DNA from: Corynebacterium diphtheriae
GTDB lineage: Bacteria > Actinomycetota > Actinomycetes > Mycobacteriales > Mycobacteriaceae
NCBI RefSeq assembly: GCF_001457455.1
Contig: NZ_LN831026.1
Span: 806,001 to 870,000 of the forward strand
Direction: 5' to 3'
DNA: 64,000 bases
Both the position numbers and the translations under genes were made by a program. Shown here piece by piece: positions 9,804 through 18,105 of the stretch. The notes under the pieces are model-generated. The model was not told the origin of the DNA. It did no database searches and worked only from the letters and a program-made list of their open reading frames with translations. Numbering within the stretch: the first letter of the stretch is position 1; each line of letters begins with the position of its first letter.

Positions 9804-10101
9804 AGCTTTCACGCTTTGAAGGGGAAGCGGCTACGAAGACGAAAATTGCTAGTGTTCAGTGCGCTAGTGCTGATTTAACGTCCAGTTTTTGCTTTAGGTG
9901 TTGCAGGGTTTGGCGCTAGCTACATATGAAGGGGCTGTCGCTTGGGGGCGGTGATGATCGGTGTCATATTATTGGCGGATTGTGCTTAATGTTTCTCAGA
10001 AAGTCACAGGTTTTTGGCAGGAAACAGATAGGTCGGTTCAAGGCGGAGTTTTTAGGGTGGTAGCAACATATAAAACCAATGCCGTGAAGGAGATAAAGGC
10101 A

Positions 10102-10284
10102 ATGCCAGCTGCAATGCAAACCTCGTACTACTTAGAGCCGCTTGATCCCTACTCCGAGAATTCGTGGGGATATATTCCCGAGTCGTCGTCGCGGCCTTGC
10201 GCGGGACTTACGGGTAGCTCGCAGACTTATCGGTCGAGTCGTTCGCTGCCACAGTCGGTGAATTCGATTCGACATCGTACGTAG
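10102..10284 (+). CDS. small hypothetical ORF upstream of the AraC-type regulator
   Basis: A 60-codon ORF from ATG 10102, with AAGGAG at 10087-10092 nine bases upstream. The product (MPAAMQTSYYLEPLDPYSEN at the start, a Ser-rich Arg-rich end) resembles nothing I recognise. The frame is open back to 9961. It may be a real small gene, or a remnant left beside the insertion sequence; the Ser/Arg-rich C-terminal half looks like out-of-frame translation. The remaining intergenic DNA from 9804 to 10101 shows no other gene. Confidence 0.25.
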   Translation: MPAAMQTSYYLEPLDPYSENSWGYIPESSSRPCAGLTGSSQTYRSSRSLPQSVNSIRHRT

Positions 10285-10305
10285 CGCAACGAGCAAGGAG
10301 TAACC

Positions 10306-10324
10306 TTAGGCTTGCCTTTGTAAC
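10306..10324 (+). promoter_or_regulatory. weak DtxR-box-like sequence upstream of ripA/irp3
   Basis: Against the DtxR consensus TTAGGTTAGCCTAACCTAA, the sequence TTAGGCTTGCCTTTGTAAC matches at about 11 of 19 positions, almost all in the left half and centre. Its location, about 70-90 bp before the regulator start, is where a repressor site would be expected. It is weaker than the internal site at 10663. Confidence 0.3.
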
Positions 10325-10395
10325 CATCCTTTGGTTTGATGGCATCTATACAGACCGTATAGGTGCCATTTGTATGTTCAAAGGGGTTTCGGCTC

Positions 10396-11403
10396 GTGAG
10401 TCTTCCATCAATTAAGACGACCAATAGTTACTGTGTGGTGCTGTGGTGCGATCAGGGTAGCGCAACGATTAACGCTCCAGATCGGGTGGTCCAGGTGATG
10501 GCTGGTGATGTTGTTCTTGCACCTCACGGTGCCTTTGTTACTGGGCATGGAGTGGTTTTGCCGATGGCATTTCCTGATTTTGACGGCGGGGAACACACTC
10601 GTCGCCTGCATATGGGGACTGCGTGGTCGAAGCGAATGATTTTCGAGTTTTCGCGCAGTCTATTAGGTGAGACGCACCCATCGGAATGCATTGCAGCGCT
10701 TTTCGACGATCGCGCGCGGCCGCCACGTGTTCCTGAACCGCAGGCAGCACGGAAGGTTGCTCAGAAGTTGATTGCTTATCCGGCGGATCAAACACCGTTG
10801 TTGGAATTTGCCCAGCTTCACAACATTAGTAGCAGGACATTGCAGCGTCAGTTTGTCGCGTCGACTGGTTTTACGTTTAGTGAATGGCGTGCGGCATTGC
10901 GTGTGTCTGTGGCGGCTGATTTATTGGCTCATGATTTCCGGATCGGTCAGGTTTCACAGATGGTGGGCTTTAGTGCGACGTCGTCACTTACGCGCGCATT
11001 TAAGCGTCATACTGGTGATACTCCTTCTTCTTTTACCTCGCCGCGTATGCATGCTGTGTGCGAGCAACAGCCGCCGATGATTCCAGCAACCACAACGTTT
11101 GCGCGGGCTTCGGACGACATTGCCTTATGGATTTACAGTGGAACGGCGACCGTTACCACCCCTGGTTATTGTCGATTTATGGGTGCGGGGGAGACCGTCA
11201 CCATTCCCTCTGGTACAAGTACGCGTCTCGACGTTTCTGCTGGCTCTGTAGCATTGCCCGTCCCGCTTGCTGCGGCTCATGACGACTTAACGCTGAGCGA
11301 TGTTCTAGCTGCTTCTGTTAACCCACTTGCTGCGGTGGAATTGCAACGATTGAGTGCACAGGAACGTGCTGATGCTGAGCAGGTTTTGGTTCCTTCTGTG
11401 TAA
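10396..11403 (+). CDS. ripA: AraC-type iron-responsive regulator (RipA/Irp3-like)
   Basis: From GTG 10396 (AAAGGGG about 10 bases upstream; GTG 10363 is an alternative) the product is 335 residues. The N-terminal beta-rich cupin-like domain (CVVLWCDQGSATINAPDRVV, VMAGDVVLAPHG) is followed by an AraC helix-turn-helix pair: LLEFAQLHNISSRTLQRQF, then IGQVSQMVGFSATSSLTRAFKRHTG. A second cupin-like C-terminal segment follows. This layout is that of C. glutamicum RipA, a repressor of iron-containing enzymes that is itself repressed by DtxR with iron. A DtxR-box-like sequence lies inside the coding region at 10663. I recall irp3 of C. diphtheriae as an AraC-like, DtxR-regulated locus. Symbol assigned by similarity. 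Confidence 0.75.
   Translation: MSLPSIKTTNSYCVVLWCDQGSATINAPDRVVQVMAGDVVLAPHGAFVTGHGVVLPMAFPDFDGGEHTRRLHMGTAWSKRMIFEFSRSLLGETHPSECIAALFDDRARPPRVPEPQAARKVAQKLIAYPADQTPLLEFAQLHNISSRTLQRQFVASTGFTFSEWRAALRVSVAADLLAHDFRIGQVSQMVGFSATSSLTRAFKRHTGDTPSSFTSPRMHAVCEQQPPMIPATTTFARASDDIALWIYSGTATVTTPGYCRFMGAGETVTIPSGTSTRLDVSAGSVALPVPLAAAHDDLTLSDVLAASVNPLAAVELQRLSAQERADAEQVLVPSV
10663..10681 (+). promoter_or_regulatory. DtxR-box-like site inside the ripA/irp3 coding region
   Basis: TTAGGTGAGACGCACCCAT agrees with the DtxR consensus TTAGGTTAGCCTAACCTAA at about 13 of 19 positions, including TTAGGT, AG and ACC. It matches the operator I recall being published for C. diphtheriae irp3. It lies about 270 bp downstream of the chosen start codon, so it would control an internal promoter or act as a roadblock. 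Confidence 0.55.
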
Positions 11404-11533
11404 GTTCATAAAAATTTTTAAAAATAGCTTTTTCTAGGGAACTAAAAAGCATTGCGATGCGTTATTGCAGATGTACGAAGATGTTCCTTTGGCAAAGATG
11501 GAGCCAAGGGCGTTGAAAGGAAAGTGTCGCACA

Positions 11534-12364
11534 ATGCGCAGTAGCAATCCGGTCTTGAATTCTCTGACGGGTACCCGCCAAAACTATGCTCAAGCGGGCT
11601 ACCAGCAGCAAGCGTTCAACCCTATGTCCCAGTATGACCAGTATGGTCAGCCCGTTACCTCAGCTGGCGCTGCAGAGCGTCCTATGACTGTGGACGATGT
11701 GGTGACCAAAACTGGTATCACCGTCGGCGTTATTATCGCCTTCGCCGTGGTTAACTTTGCGTTGGCCACGGTTAACCCTGGTCTTGCATTGATCCTTACC
11801 GGCGTTGGTGCCATCGGTGGCTTGATCACCGTCTTGATCAGCACCTTTGGCCGTAAATATGGTTCGGCAGCAGTGACCTTGACCTACGCGGCATTTGAGG
11901 GCCTGTTTGTCGGTGGCATTTCCTTGGTGCTTTCTGGTGCGATGGTGGGTGGCCAAAATGCTGGTGCCTTGATCGGTCAAGCAGTCCTTGGCACCATCGG
12001 CGTATTCCTCGGAATGCTCTACGTTTATAAGACGGGTGCTGTGAAGGTAACCCCTAAGTTCAACCGCATCCTCACGGGATCATTGATTGGTGTGCTGGTT
12101 CTAGCTTTGGGCAACATGGTTCTGGGCTTCTTTGGTAACAGCCTAGGTCTGTACTCCGGCGGCCCAATCGCCATCATTTTCTCCCTGTTCTGCATTGGTT
12201 TGGCAGCGATGAGCTTCCTTCAAGACTTTGACATCGCAGATCGTCTGATCCGTCAGGGTGCGCCAGCAAAGAACGCTTGGGGCGTGGCTCTGGGCTTGGC
12301 AGTGACCTTGGTCTGGCTCTACACCGAGATCCTGCGCTTGCTGAGCTACTTTAATCAGCGTTAA
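11534..12364 (+). CDS. BAX inhibitor-1/YccA-like membrane protein
   Basis: A 276-residue protein with a polar, Gln/Tyr-rich N-terminal 55 residues and then seven hydrophobic helices, the arrangement of the Bax1-I family. Diagnostic segments are TYAAFEGLFVGGISLVL, the loop VYKTGAVKVTPKFNRIL, and the C-terminal QDFDIADRLIRQGAPAKNAWGVALGLAVTLVWLYTEILRLL with the conserved Asp residues of the pH-sensing pair. Family members are calcium-leak or stress-related membrane proteins; the bacterial role is unclear. ATG 11534 (MRSSNPVL) was chosen because family members start there; the frame is open to 11465. It ends at a strong shared terminator. Confidence 0.83.
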   Translation: MRSSNPVLNSLTGTRQNYAQAGYQQQAFNPMSQYDQYGQPVTSAGAAERPMTVDDVVTKTGITVGVIIAFAVVNFALATVNPGLALILTGVGAIGGLITVLISTFGRKYGSAAVTLTYAAFEGLFVGGISLVLSGAMVGGQNAGALIGQAVLGTIGVFLGMLYVYKTGAVKVTPKFNRILTGSLIGVLVLALGNMVLGFFGNSLGLYSGGPIAIIFSLFCIGLAAMSFLQDFDIADRLIRQGAPAKNAWGVALGLAVTLVWLYTEILRLLSYFNQR

Positions 12365-12375
12365 CAAATAAAAAC

Positions 12376-12430
12376 GCGAGGGCGGTACCGAGTAACGCAT
12401 GTTGTGTGGACTCGGTACCGCCCTCGCATT
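12376..12430. terminator. bidirectional terminator
   Basis: An 18-bp perfect stem, GCGAGGGCGGTACCGAGT (12376-12393) with ACTCGGTACCGCCCTCGC (12410-12427), has A-rich DNA on the left and T-rich DNA on the right. It separates the convergent YccA-like and lipoprotein genes. Confidence 0.92.
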
Positions 12431-12433
12431 TCT

Positions 12434-12853
12434 TTATAAACTTAATGCCTCGCCATCGACAGAGACGTCGATAAACACTGTGCCTCCTACACCTTGAACA
12501 GGTCGAGATAGCACAATGGATACGGTACGTGGGGCGGAACCTTTTTCTTTGACACGGCCGGTTCCGTACGCCGCTTGTTCAGTCCACTTAGTCCACTTAA
12601 TTTCTTGGATCGTTGTATCGTGAGAAGCACAATCCATTGTGATAGAGGTGGGCTTTACCATCGCAGGCCCTAGACAGTCGATAAATCCAGGAATTTCTGG
12701 TGTACTGCGACTAGGAGGGGGAGTAGTCGACGTTGGAGCGCTAAAGCTTTGCGCGGTCACTACTTTTGTGGCTGTGTCGACCTGATGGGGTGGGGAACAG
12801 GCGGCGAGAAGCGTCGATAAGCAAAGGGCACCATAAATAGTGCCCTTGTGCAT
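12434..12853 (-). CDS. putative secreted lipoprotein
   Basis: A 139-residue protein with a lipoprotein signal peptide and lipobox LLAAC (Cys about 19), then a Thr/Ser/Pro-rich linker of about 35 residues. A small C-terminal domain contains two cysteines (IDCLGPAMVKPTSITMDC) followed by IQEIKWTKWTEQAAYGTG, a pattern seen in several small actinobacterial exported proteins of unknown function. Its ATG overlaps the greA stop by one base (TAATG), so it is translated from the greA message. A CTAGGAGG repeat at 12711 encodes part of the PPPS linker. Confidence 0.7.
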   Translation of the reverse strand: MHKGTIYGALCLSTLLAACSPPHQVDTATKVVTAQSFSAPTSTTPPPSRSTPEIPGFIDCLGPAMVKPTSITMDCASHDTTIQEIKWTKWTEQAAYGTGRVKEKGSAPRTVSIVLSRPVQGVGGTVFIDVSVDGEALSL

Positions 12854-13374
12854 TAGGAGTTACGTGGAGTTGCGGCCTTCGAGGAATCGTAAGGCTCAGC
12901 GGAAACGATAGTAACGCTAATGGTGTTGCCATTAGGTGCGGAGTACTGGCGGGTTTCGCCTTCCTGTGCGCCAACGACTGCGGCACCGAGCGGGGACTGC
13001 TCGGAGTAAGTCTCCAAGTCCTTGTTGTCGGATGCTGCAGCGCGGGTACCGATCAGGAAGGTTTCCTTATCGTTTTTGTCGCCATTGTAGTAAACGTGGA
13101 CGACGGAACCGATGTGGGCAACGCCCTCGACGATGCCGGCACGCTCGGTGGTGGAATTGGCAAGGATTTCGGAAATCTGCTTGATGCGAGCTTCTTCCTG
13201 ATCCTGCATTTCGCGGGCTGCGTCGTAGCCTGCGTTTTCTTTCAGGTCGCCTTCTTCGCGGCGCTCGTTAATTTCGGCGGCGACGACAGGGCGGTGAGCG
13301 ATCAGGGCATTGAGCTCTTCTTCGAGCTTTGCCTTGGTTTCTGGGGTGATGTACTGCTTCTGGTTGTCAGCCAT
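12853..13374 (-). CDS. greA: transcription elongation factor GreA
   Basis: A 173-residue cytoplasmic factor that stimulates transcript cleavage by backtracked RNA polymerase. The N-terminal coiled coil (residues about 10-80) carries the acidic tip EEGDLKENAGYDAAREMQ. The C-terminal FKBP-like domain includes IGSVVHVYYNG and YSEQSPLGAAVVGAQEGE. The C-terminal tail is extended compared with E. coli, as in other actinobacteria. Upstream of ATG 13374 lies a 177-bp gap to the DUF4307 gene, enough for its own promoter. Confidence 0.95.
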   Translation of the reverse strand: MADNQKQYITPETKAKLEEELNALIAHRPVVAAEINERREEGDLKENAGYDAAREMQDQEEARIKQISEILANSTTERAGIVEGVAHIGSVVHVYYNGDKNDKETFLIGTRAAASDNKDLETYSEQSPLGAAVVGAQEGETRQYSAPNGNTISVTIVSAEPYDSSKAATPRNS

Positions 13375-13551
13375 TTAGTCTTTGTCCTTACACATTTGTA
13401 TTTTGCATGCAGCCACGCAGGCGATCACGATTGAAGCCCCGGCAGGACTGTGCAGTCAGCGAGCGCGGGGCTAAAAAGTCACCTAGTGCATTCAAGCGTG
13501 GTATTTCTGGCAGATTCTAGCACAGTGAATGCTCATTGTGCGTTGTTGTGG

Positions 13552-14019
13552 CTAGCTCTGGTCTAGGTAAAAGGGGATGTCAGTGGCGCAGCCGTATACG
13601 TCTCCGGATACTGCCGGTTCGGTGGTTTGAAGCTCCACATCAATTCGGCGGGTGGAGTCGCCACCTGCGGGAAGGAAGATTTCTCGACGGCCTACTTCTG
13701 CAATGTCATAGTTCAGTGCGGTGACGATGCAGTAGGAGGGGACGGAGACGTCGCTACGCGTGATGTCTACTGTGAGCTTAAAAGTGTGATCGTCAATCAC
13801 GTGGACATTGGCGGTTTGACCACTGATTTTGGTCATTTGTGAGTGCTGAACGTATTTTGCCAACGCCACGACAATTGCTGCCAAAATAACCACAAGGAGT
13901 ACTGCCAAGAGCTTTCCTGATAGCGTGCCGCGATCTGAGGCGGTGGCAGCTGAGCCTGATCCGTATCGCTGACGCGGCTGAAACTGGGGCTGCTCAGTGT
14001 CATTCTTAGGAGTAGGCAT
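13552..14019 (-). CDS. DUF4307 family membrane protein
   Basis: This 155-residue protein has a polar N terminus of about 35 residues, one membrane helix (LLAVLLVVILAAIVVALA, about 37-54) and an extracytoplasmic domain of beta strands with two cysteines (YCIVTALN, YGCATDIPF). It belongs to DUF4307, whose gene lies between greA and the divergent mca in mycobacteria, as here. Function unknown. The 301 bp between its start and mca contain divergent promoters, but no element I can assign firmly. Confidence 0.8.
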   Translation of the reverse strand: MPTPKNDTEQPQFQPRQRYGSGSAATASDRGTLSGKLLAVLLVVILAAIVVALAKYVQHSQMTKISGQTANVHVIDDHTFKLTVDITRSDVSVPSYCIVTALNYDIAEVGRREIFLPAGGDSTRRIDVELQTTEPAVSGDVYGCATDIPFYLDQS

Positions 14020-14320
14020 CGTGAAAAGTTGCTCCTTGACGTGGATGAATTGCGCGATTGATCATTCCTGATCACCGCCCTTGAGGGGGTGCGTGCCTTA
14101 TTGTAGCCCTGTTCTTGCTCAGAACCGCAACGTGGGGCGCACGCCTGTATGCGACTTATGATTATTCGGGATCTAAATACAAAGTGTGATGCCGTAATAG
14201 TTCCGGCTTCTCATGATGGGTGAAGTTGATACTCTTAAAGCGATGACAACTTATTGCAACTGTGGCCATTGTGTGTTGCTAGCAATGTAGATCCCCCAAG
14301 GTAAAAGGACTGTAACGACC

Positions 14321-15208
14321 ATGAGCTCACTTTCGTCTCCGGCACGTTTGCTTGCTATTCATGCCCACCCAGACGATGAATCAAGTAAGGGTGCAGCCAC
14401 GATGGCGAAATATGTGGCTGAGGGGCATGAGGTCATGGTGGTGACCTGCACCGGCGGTGAACTTGGTGATGTGCTTAATCCGTCACTCGATAAAAGCGAG
14501 GTGGAGGGCAGGATTGCTGAGGTTCGTCGTGAAGAAATGGCTCAAGCAGTCAAAGAATTAGGCGTCCAGCACCGGTGGTTGGGGTATCACGATTCTGGTT
14601 TCCCAGAGGGGGAACCGCATCCACCGGTTCCGCCAGGAAGTTTCGCACTCGAAGATTCTGATGAAGTGGCGGCGAAGATCGTGGAGATTATTCGCGAGTT
14701 TCGCCCGCACGTAATCGTTACGTATGACGAAAACGGCGGGTACCCACACCCGGATCATCTGAAAGTTCATGAGGTATCTATGCTGGCGTGGGATCTGGCG
14801 GGTGACCCCGACTATCGTCTTGACCTAGGCCAGCCGTGGGCTCCGTTGAAGCTTTATTACACACATGGTTTTATTCGCCAACGCATGGAGATGTTCCATA
14901 ATCTGCTGGTTGAGCAAGGGAAACCGAGTCCTTATGAGGGGATTTTAGATCGTTGGCTTGAGCACCGTGCAGACATCATGGCACGAGTAACAACGCAGGT
15001 GTATGCCGCAGACTATTTTGATCGTCGTGACGCGGCTCTTAAAGCTCACGCCACGCAAATTGATCCGGCAGGCACATTTTTTGCTACACCGATTGAAACC
15101 CAACAACAATTGTGGCCTACAGAAGAATTTGAGCTAGCTCGCACACGCGTTTCTACTTCCTTGCCGGAGGATGATCTTTTTGAAGGAATCGATATCTCGG
15201 CAGATTAA
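14321..15208 (+). CDS. mca: mycothiol S-conjugate amidase
   Basis: A 295-residue zinc amidase of the LmbE/PIG-L fold. The zinc site is built from AIHAHPDDES (residues about 13-22) and the second histidine motif GGYPHPDHLKVHE (about 144-156). Mca cleaves mycothiol-toxin conjugates to release glucosaminyl-inositol and an exported mercapturic acid. It is distinguished from MshB (57958 in this window) by length, the GFPEGEPHPP loop and the position next to the Rv1083-type gene. The C-terminal acidic tail (DDLFEGIDISAD) is typical of Mca. Confidence 0.93.
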   Translation: MSSLSSPARLLAIHAHPDDESSKGAATMAKYVAEGHEVMVVTCTGGELGDVLNPSLDKSEVEGRIAEVRREEMAQAVKELGVQHRWLGYHDSGFPEGEPHPPVPPGSFALEDSDEVAAKIVEIIREFRPHVIVTYDENGGYPHPDHLKVHEVSMLAWDLAGDPDYRLDLGQPWAPLKLYYTHGFIRQRMEMFHNLLVEQGKPSPYEGILDRWLEHRADIMARVTTQVYAADYFDRRDAALKAHATQIDPAGTFFATPIETQQQLWPTEEFELARTRVSTSLPEDDLFEGIDISAD

Positions 15209-15307
15209 GCTAGCAAACAGTGGCCTCTGCTTAGAGGTTTGTGCGCGTTACGCATAAGATGAATGCGATTACCGTACTCCGGCGAGTGGAAAGAAGTAGG
15301 AAGAACT

Positions 15308-15604
15308 GTGACACAGCAATTTGCGGACATGGCAAACACGGTGTTGATCGTGGCACAGCAAGATGGTGCTGGGCCAGTGGGGTCGGAATTTGGCAAAGCC
15401 TCACCCATCGGCTGGTTCGTCGTTGTTGCGCTGCTTGCCGTGGTGCTTTACATCGGATGGGCGTTTCGACGCCGCTACACGCGCATGCACCGTAGGAATC
15501 TGTTTGCCCAAACTCACGGAATCGACCCGTTTGATCATGAGGCGATTGATAAAGCAATGGCTGAAGCAGGAGTTCTCGATCAAAGTAAAAAGTACTGGTT
15601 GTGA
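15308..15604 (+). CDS. small single-pass membrane protein (Rv1083-like)
   Basis: A 98-residue protein from GTG 15308, chosen because AGGAAGAAC precedes it; the frame is open from 15263. One hydrophobic helix (GWFVVVALLAVVLYIGWAF) is followed by basic residues and a conserved acidic end (GIDPFDHEAIDKAMAEAG). It lies between mca and the prenyl synthase, the position of Rv1083 in M. tuberculosis. Function unknown. Confidence 0.7.
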   Translation: MTQQFADMANTVLIVAQQDGAGPVGSEFGKASPIGWFVVVALLAVVLYIGWAFRRRYTRMHRRNLFAQTHGIDPFDHEAIDKAMAEAGVLDQSKKYWL

Positions 15605-15628
15605 TTACTTAAGGGAGTAGACATCATA

Positions 15629-16426
15629 ATGCGCACACTAAAAAAGTTCTCTCTCCGCGACCTTGCTTATAACGCTGCATATCCTTTCTACGAGAAACGA
15701 CTGATGCGAGAAATTCAAGGGGTGCGGCAGCCTGAGCACGTTGCCATCATGTGTGATGGCAATCGCCGGTGGGCTCGTGAGGCCGGATTTGCCGATGTTA
15801 CCCATGGGCATCGCGTAGGTGCTAAGAAAATTGGCGAAATGGTGCGGTGGTGTGCGCATACTGATGTTGAACTCGTAACCGTCTACCTGCTATCGACGGA
15901 AAACCTAGGTCGAGCCTCCGACGAACTACAAATGTTGTTCGACATCATTGGCGACGTCGTAGATGAGCTCGCCTCTCCAGAAACCAATTGTCGTCTGCGG
16001 CTTGTCGGACACCTTGATTTACTGCCTGACGACGTCTCCCAGCGTCTCACCCAAGCCCAAGAAAGCACCAACGACAACACCGGAGTCTCCGTCAACGTTG
16101 CCGTTGGCTATGGCGGCCGCCAAGAAATCGTCGATGCGGTGCGCGAGCTTATCGACGCCGAAGCTGCAGCAGGAACGACTGCTACAGAAATGGTCGAGAA
16201 AATCTCCGTCGATTCCATTTCCAAGCATCTGTATACATCGGGTCAACCAGACCCAGATCTCGTGATTCGTACCTCAGGCGAACAACGCCTCTCTGGCTTT
16301 TTGTTGTGGCAGGCTGCGTATTCAGAAATCTGGTTCACCGATACGTACTGGCCAGCTTTCCGGCGCGTTGACTTTTTGCGAGCATTGCGAGAATACTCAA
16401 AGCGAAGCCGACGCTTCGGTAAATAA
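15629..16426 (+). CDS. short-chain Z-prenyl diphosphate synthase (UppS family)
   Basis: A 265-residue cis-prenyltransferase. The substrate-binding motif reads AIMCDGNRRWAREAG (residues about 39-53), with Cys-Asp and Arg where classical undecaprenyl synthases have MDGNGRWA. It continues with GHRVGAKKIGEMVRWC, STENLGR, and the C-terminal signature LVIRTSGEQRLSGFLLWQAAYSE, with SEIWFTDTYWPAF. This agrees with Rv1086-type omega,E,Z-farnesyl diphosphate synthase, which makes the starter for decaprenyl phosphate used in arabinogalactan and lipomannan synthesis. Assignment as the short-chain enzyme rests on the motif and on synteny with mca. Confidence 0.82.
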   Translation: MRTLKKFSLRDLAYNAAYPFYEKRLMREIQGVRQPEHVAIMCDGNRRWAREAGFADVTHGHRVGAKKIGEMVRWCAHTDVELVTVYLLSTENLGRASDELQMLFDIIGDVVDELASPETNCRLRLVGHLDLLPDDVSQRLTQAQESTNDNTGVSVNVAVGYGGRQEIVDAVRELIDAEAAAGTTATEMVEKISVDSISKHLYTSGQPDPDLVIRTSGEQRLSGFLLWQAAYSEIWFTDTYWPAFRRVDFLRALREYSKRSRRFGK

Positions 16427-16471
16427 CGCACACGTATTCTTCTCGTTCTAGGAAGGGGACCATTTCCCAGC

Positions 16472-16972
16472 ATGGTTCATGTTCGCTTCCACTCCATTTA
16501 TGGCTCCACAGCGCGCTACGCACACGAGCTAGCGCGCCGCTTGGGCACCACTGCTTGTGACTTTGATACGCCAGTTCCTCACGATGCACAGCCGCTCGTA
16601 GCCCTTAGCCCAGTGCACGGTCCCAGCATTCCTGCCGTTAAATTTGCCCGCAGCGTTTCCCCACGGGAGATTGCCGTTGCTGCTGTAGGCATGACCCTTC
16701 CTAGTGTGGCTCGCTCTAAAGACTGTCTAGCGTCGATGGTGCCAGCTTCGTGGGGACGGTTCTATCTTCCTGGCAGTTTGAAATATTCCACGATGCAGGC
16801 AGGGCATAAGGCGACGATGGCATCGATAGTCGCATTGGTGGCTGCCAAGCCAATGAAAAGTGCAAACGACAAGAGCATGATTTCGATGTTCCAGCGTGAT
16901 ACCGATTGGGTAGATTTTTCCGAGCTCGATGCAATTCAGCACTGGGTGCTGGAACGTCAGAATTCCGTTTAA
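16472..16972 (+). CDS. flavodoxin-fold protein
   Basis: This 166-residue protein begins with [23 protein letters not shown], the FMN phosphate-binding loop and first helix of flavodoxins, followed by a short strand/loop pattern ([29 protein letters not shown]). It resembles the flavodoxin-5/HemG-like group, so a flavin-dependent redox role is likely, but the substrate is unknown. It begins 46 bp after the prenyl synthase and its stop overlaps the convergent coaA stop by four bases. Confidence 0.65.
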   Translation: MVHVRFHSIYGSTARYAHELARRLGTTACDFDTPVPHDAQPLVALSPVHGPSIPAVKFARSVSPREIAVAAVGMTLPSVARSKDCLASMVPASWGRFYLPGSLKYSTMQAGHKATMASIVALVAAKPMKSANDKSMISMFQRDTDWVDFSELDAIQHWVLERQNSV

Positions 16973-17895
16973 ATTTTGCGCATGCGCACGCGAGCGACTT
17001 TATGGTCTGCGCCTTTGCACAGCACTAGAGACGCTCGAACCCGAGTGGGCAGGATGTGTTCTACAAGGTTGGGGAGATTGATCGTTTGCCAGATTCGTCG
17101 TGCTTCGTCAGTCGCTGCGCGATCGCCCATGTCCGCGTAGTGGGAGAAGTGGGCATTGGGGGCGCGGAATGCTAGCTGCCGGAGTTTCAGGAAGCGATCG
17201 ATATACCAGCGTTCGATGTCTTCGAGGGCAGCGTCGACATAGACACTGAAGTCAAAAAGGTCACTGACCGACAAGGTGGGGCCGGTCTGCAACACATTAA
17301 GACCCTCAACGATCAAAATGTCGGGGCGGCTGACCGTGACACATTCGTTTTCTACACGGTCGTATAGAGTATGCGAATACACTGGGGCTTTAACGTGCGC
17401 TTTTCCGGCTTTTACATCAGTGACAAAGCGCAATAGCGCGCGTTGATCGTAGCTTTCTGGGAATCCTTTGCGGTCCAAAATGCCGCGTTTTTTCAGAATC
17501 TCGGTGGGGTGGAGGAATCCATCGGTGGTGACCAAATCTACGCGAGGATGTTCGTCCCACCGCTGTAAAAGGACTTGGAGCAAACGTGCTGTGGTGGATT
17601 TTCCTACTGCCACAGATCCAGCAACGCCGATAACGAACGGGATGTGGGGTGCTTTTTCACCCAAGAAGGTCTCGGTTGCCTGCGTGAGTTCTTGGCGCGC
17701 GTGGACTTGGAGATGAATCAGACGCGACAGCGGTAGATAAACCTCGGCGACTTCGTCGAGATCGATGTTTTCGCCAATACCACGTAGTTCCACGACCTCT
17801 TGCTCTGTGAGTACCTGGGGCATCGACATGCGCAAATGACGCCACGTCTCACGATCAAAGTCGAGATATGGGCTGAGGTCTTTGTCACGAGCCAT
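16969..17895 (-). CDS. coaA: type I pantothenate kinase
   Basis: A 308-residue enzyme catalysing the first step of coenzyme A synthesis, ATP-dependent phosphorylation of pantothenate. The P-loop is [17 protein letters not shown] (residues about 89-105). It is followed by [36 protein letters not shown] and the lid region [12 protein letters not shown], all as in E. coli CoaA. It is divergent from glyA, an arrangement shared with M. tuberculosis (Rv1092c-Rv1093). The 210 bp between them hold both promoters. Confidence 0.96.
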   Translation of the reverse strand: MARDKDLSPYLDFDRETWRHLRMSMPQVLTEQEVVELRGIGENIDLDEVAEVYLPLSRLIHLQVHARQELTQATETFLGEKAPHIPFVIGVAGSVAVGKSTTARLLQVLLQRWDEHPRVDLVTTDGFLHPTEILKKRGILDRKGFPESYDQRALLRFVTDVKAGKAHVKAPVYSHTLYDRVENECVTVSRPDILIVEGLNVLQTGPTLSVSDLFDFSVYVDAALEDIERWYIDRFLKLRQLAFRAPNAHFSHYADMGDRAATDEARRIWQTINLPNLVEHILPTRVRASLVLCKGADHKVARVRMRKI

Positions 17896-18105
17896 GGGTT
17901 CTATTGTGCCTTCCGTAGCCCGTGAGGAAAAAATCAGTGTGAAAAAACACCATAAGGGGGAGTGGAGTATGGAAATCTATCAATGGTTAGATATATGGTT
18001 AAGATGCAGGTATAACGCAAAAGTCGCTTACTTGCGTTTCGCTCGTTAACATCCATGATGCGCACATATGACCACAAACGATGAAAGGGTTAGTGGCCTT
18101 AAGTC

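Noticed and set aside
9961-10101. Upstream extension of the 10102 small ORF
   Set aside because: There is no ribosome site for the first ATG and the composition is not gene-like. Only the part from 10102 has a credible start.
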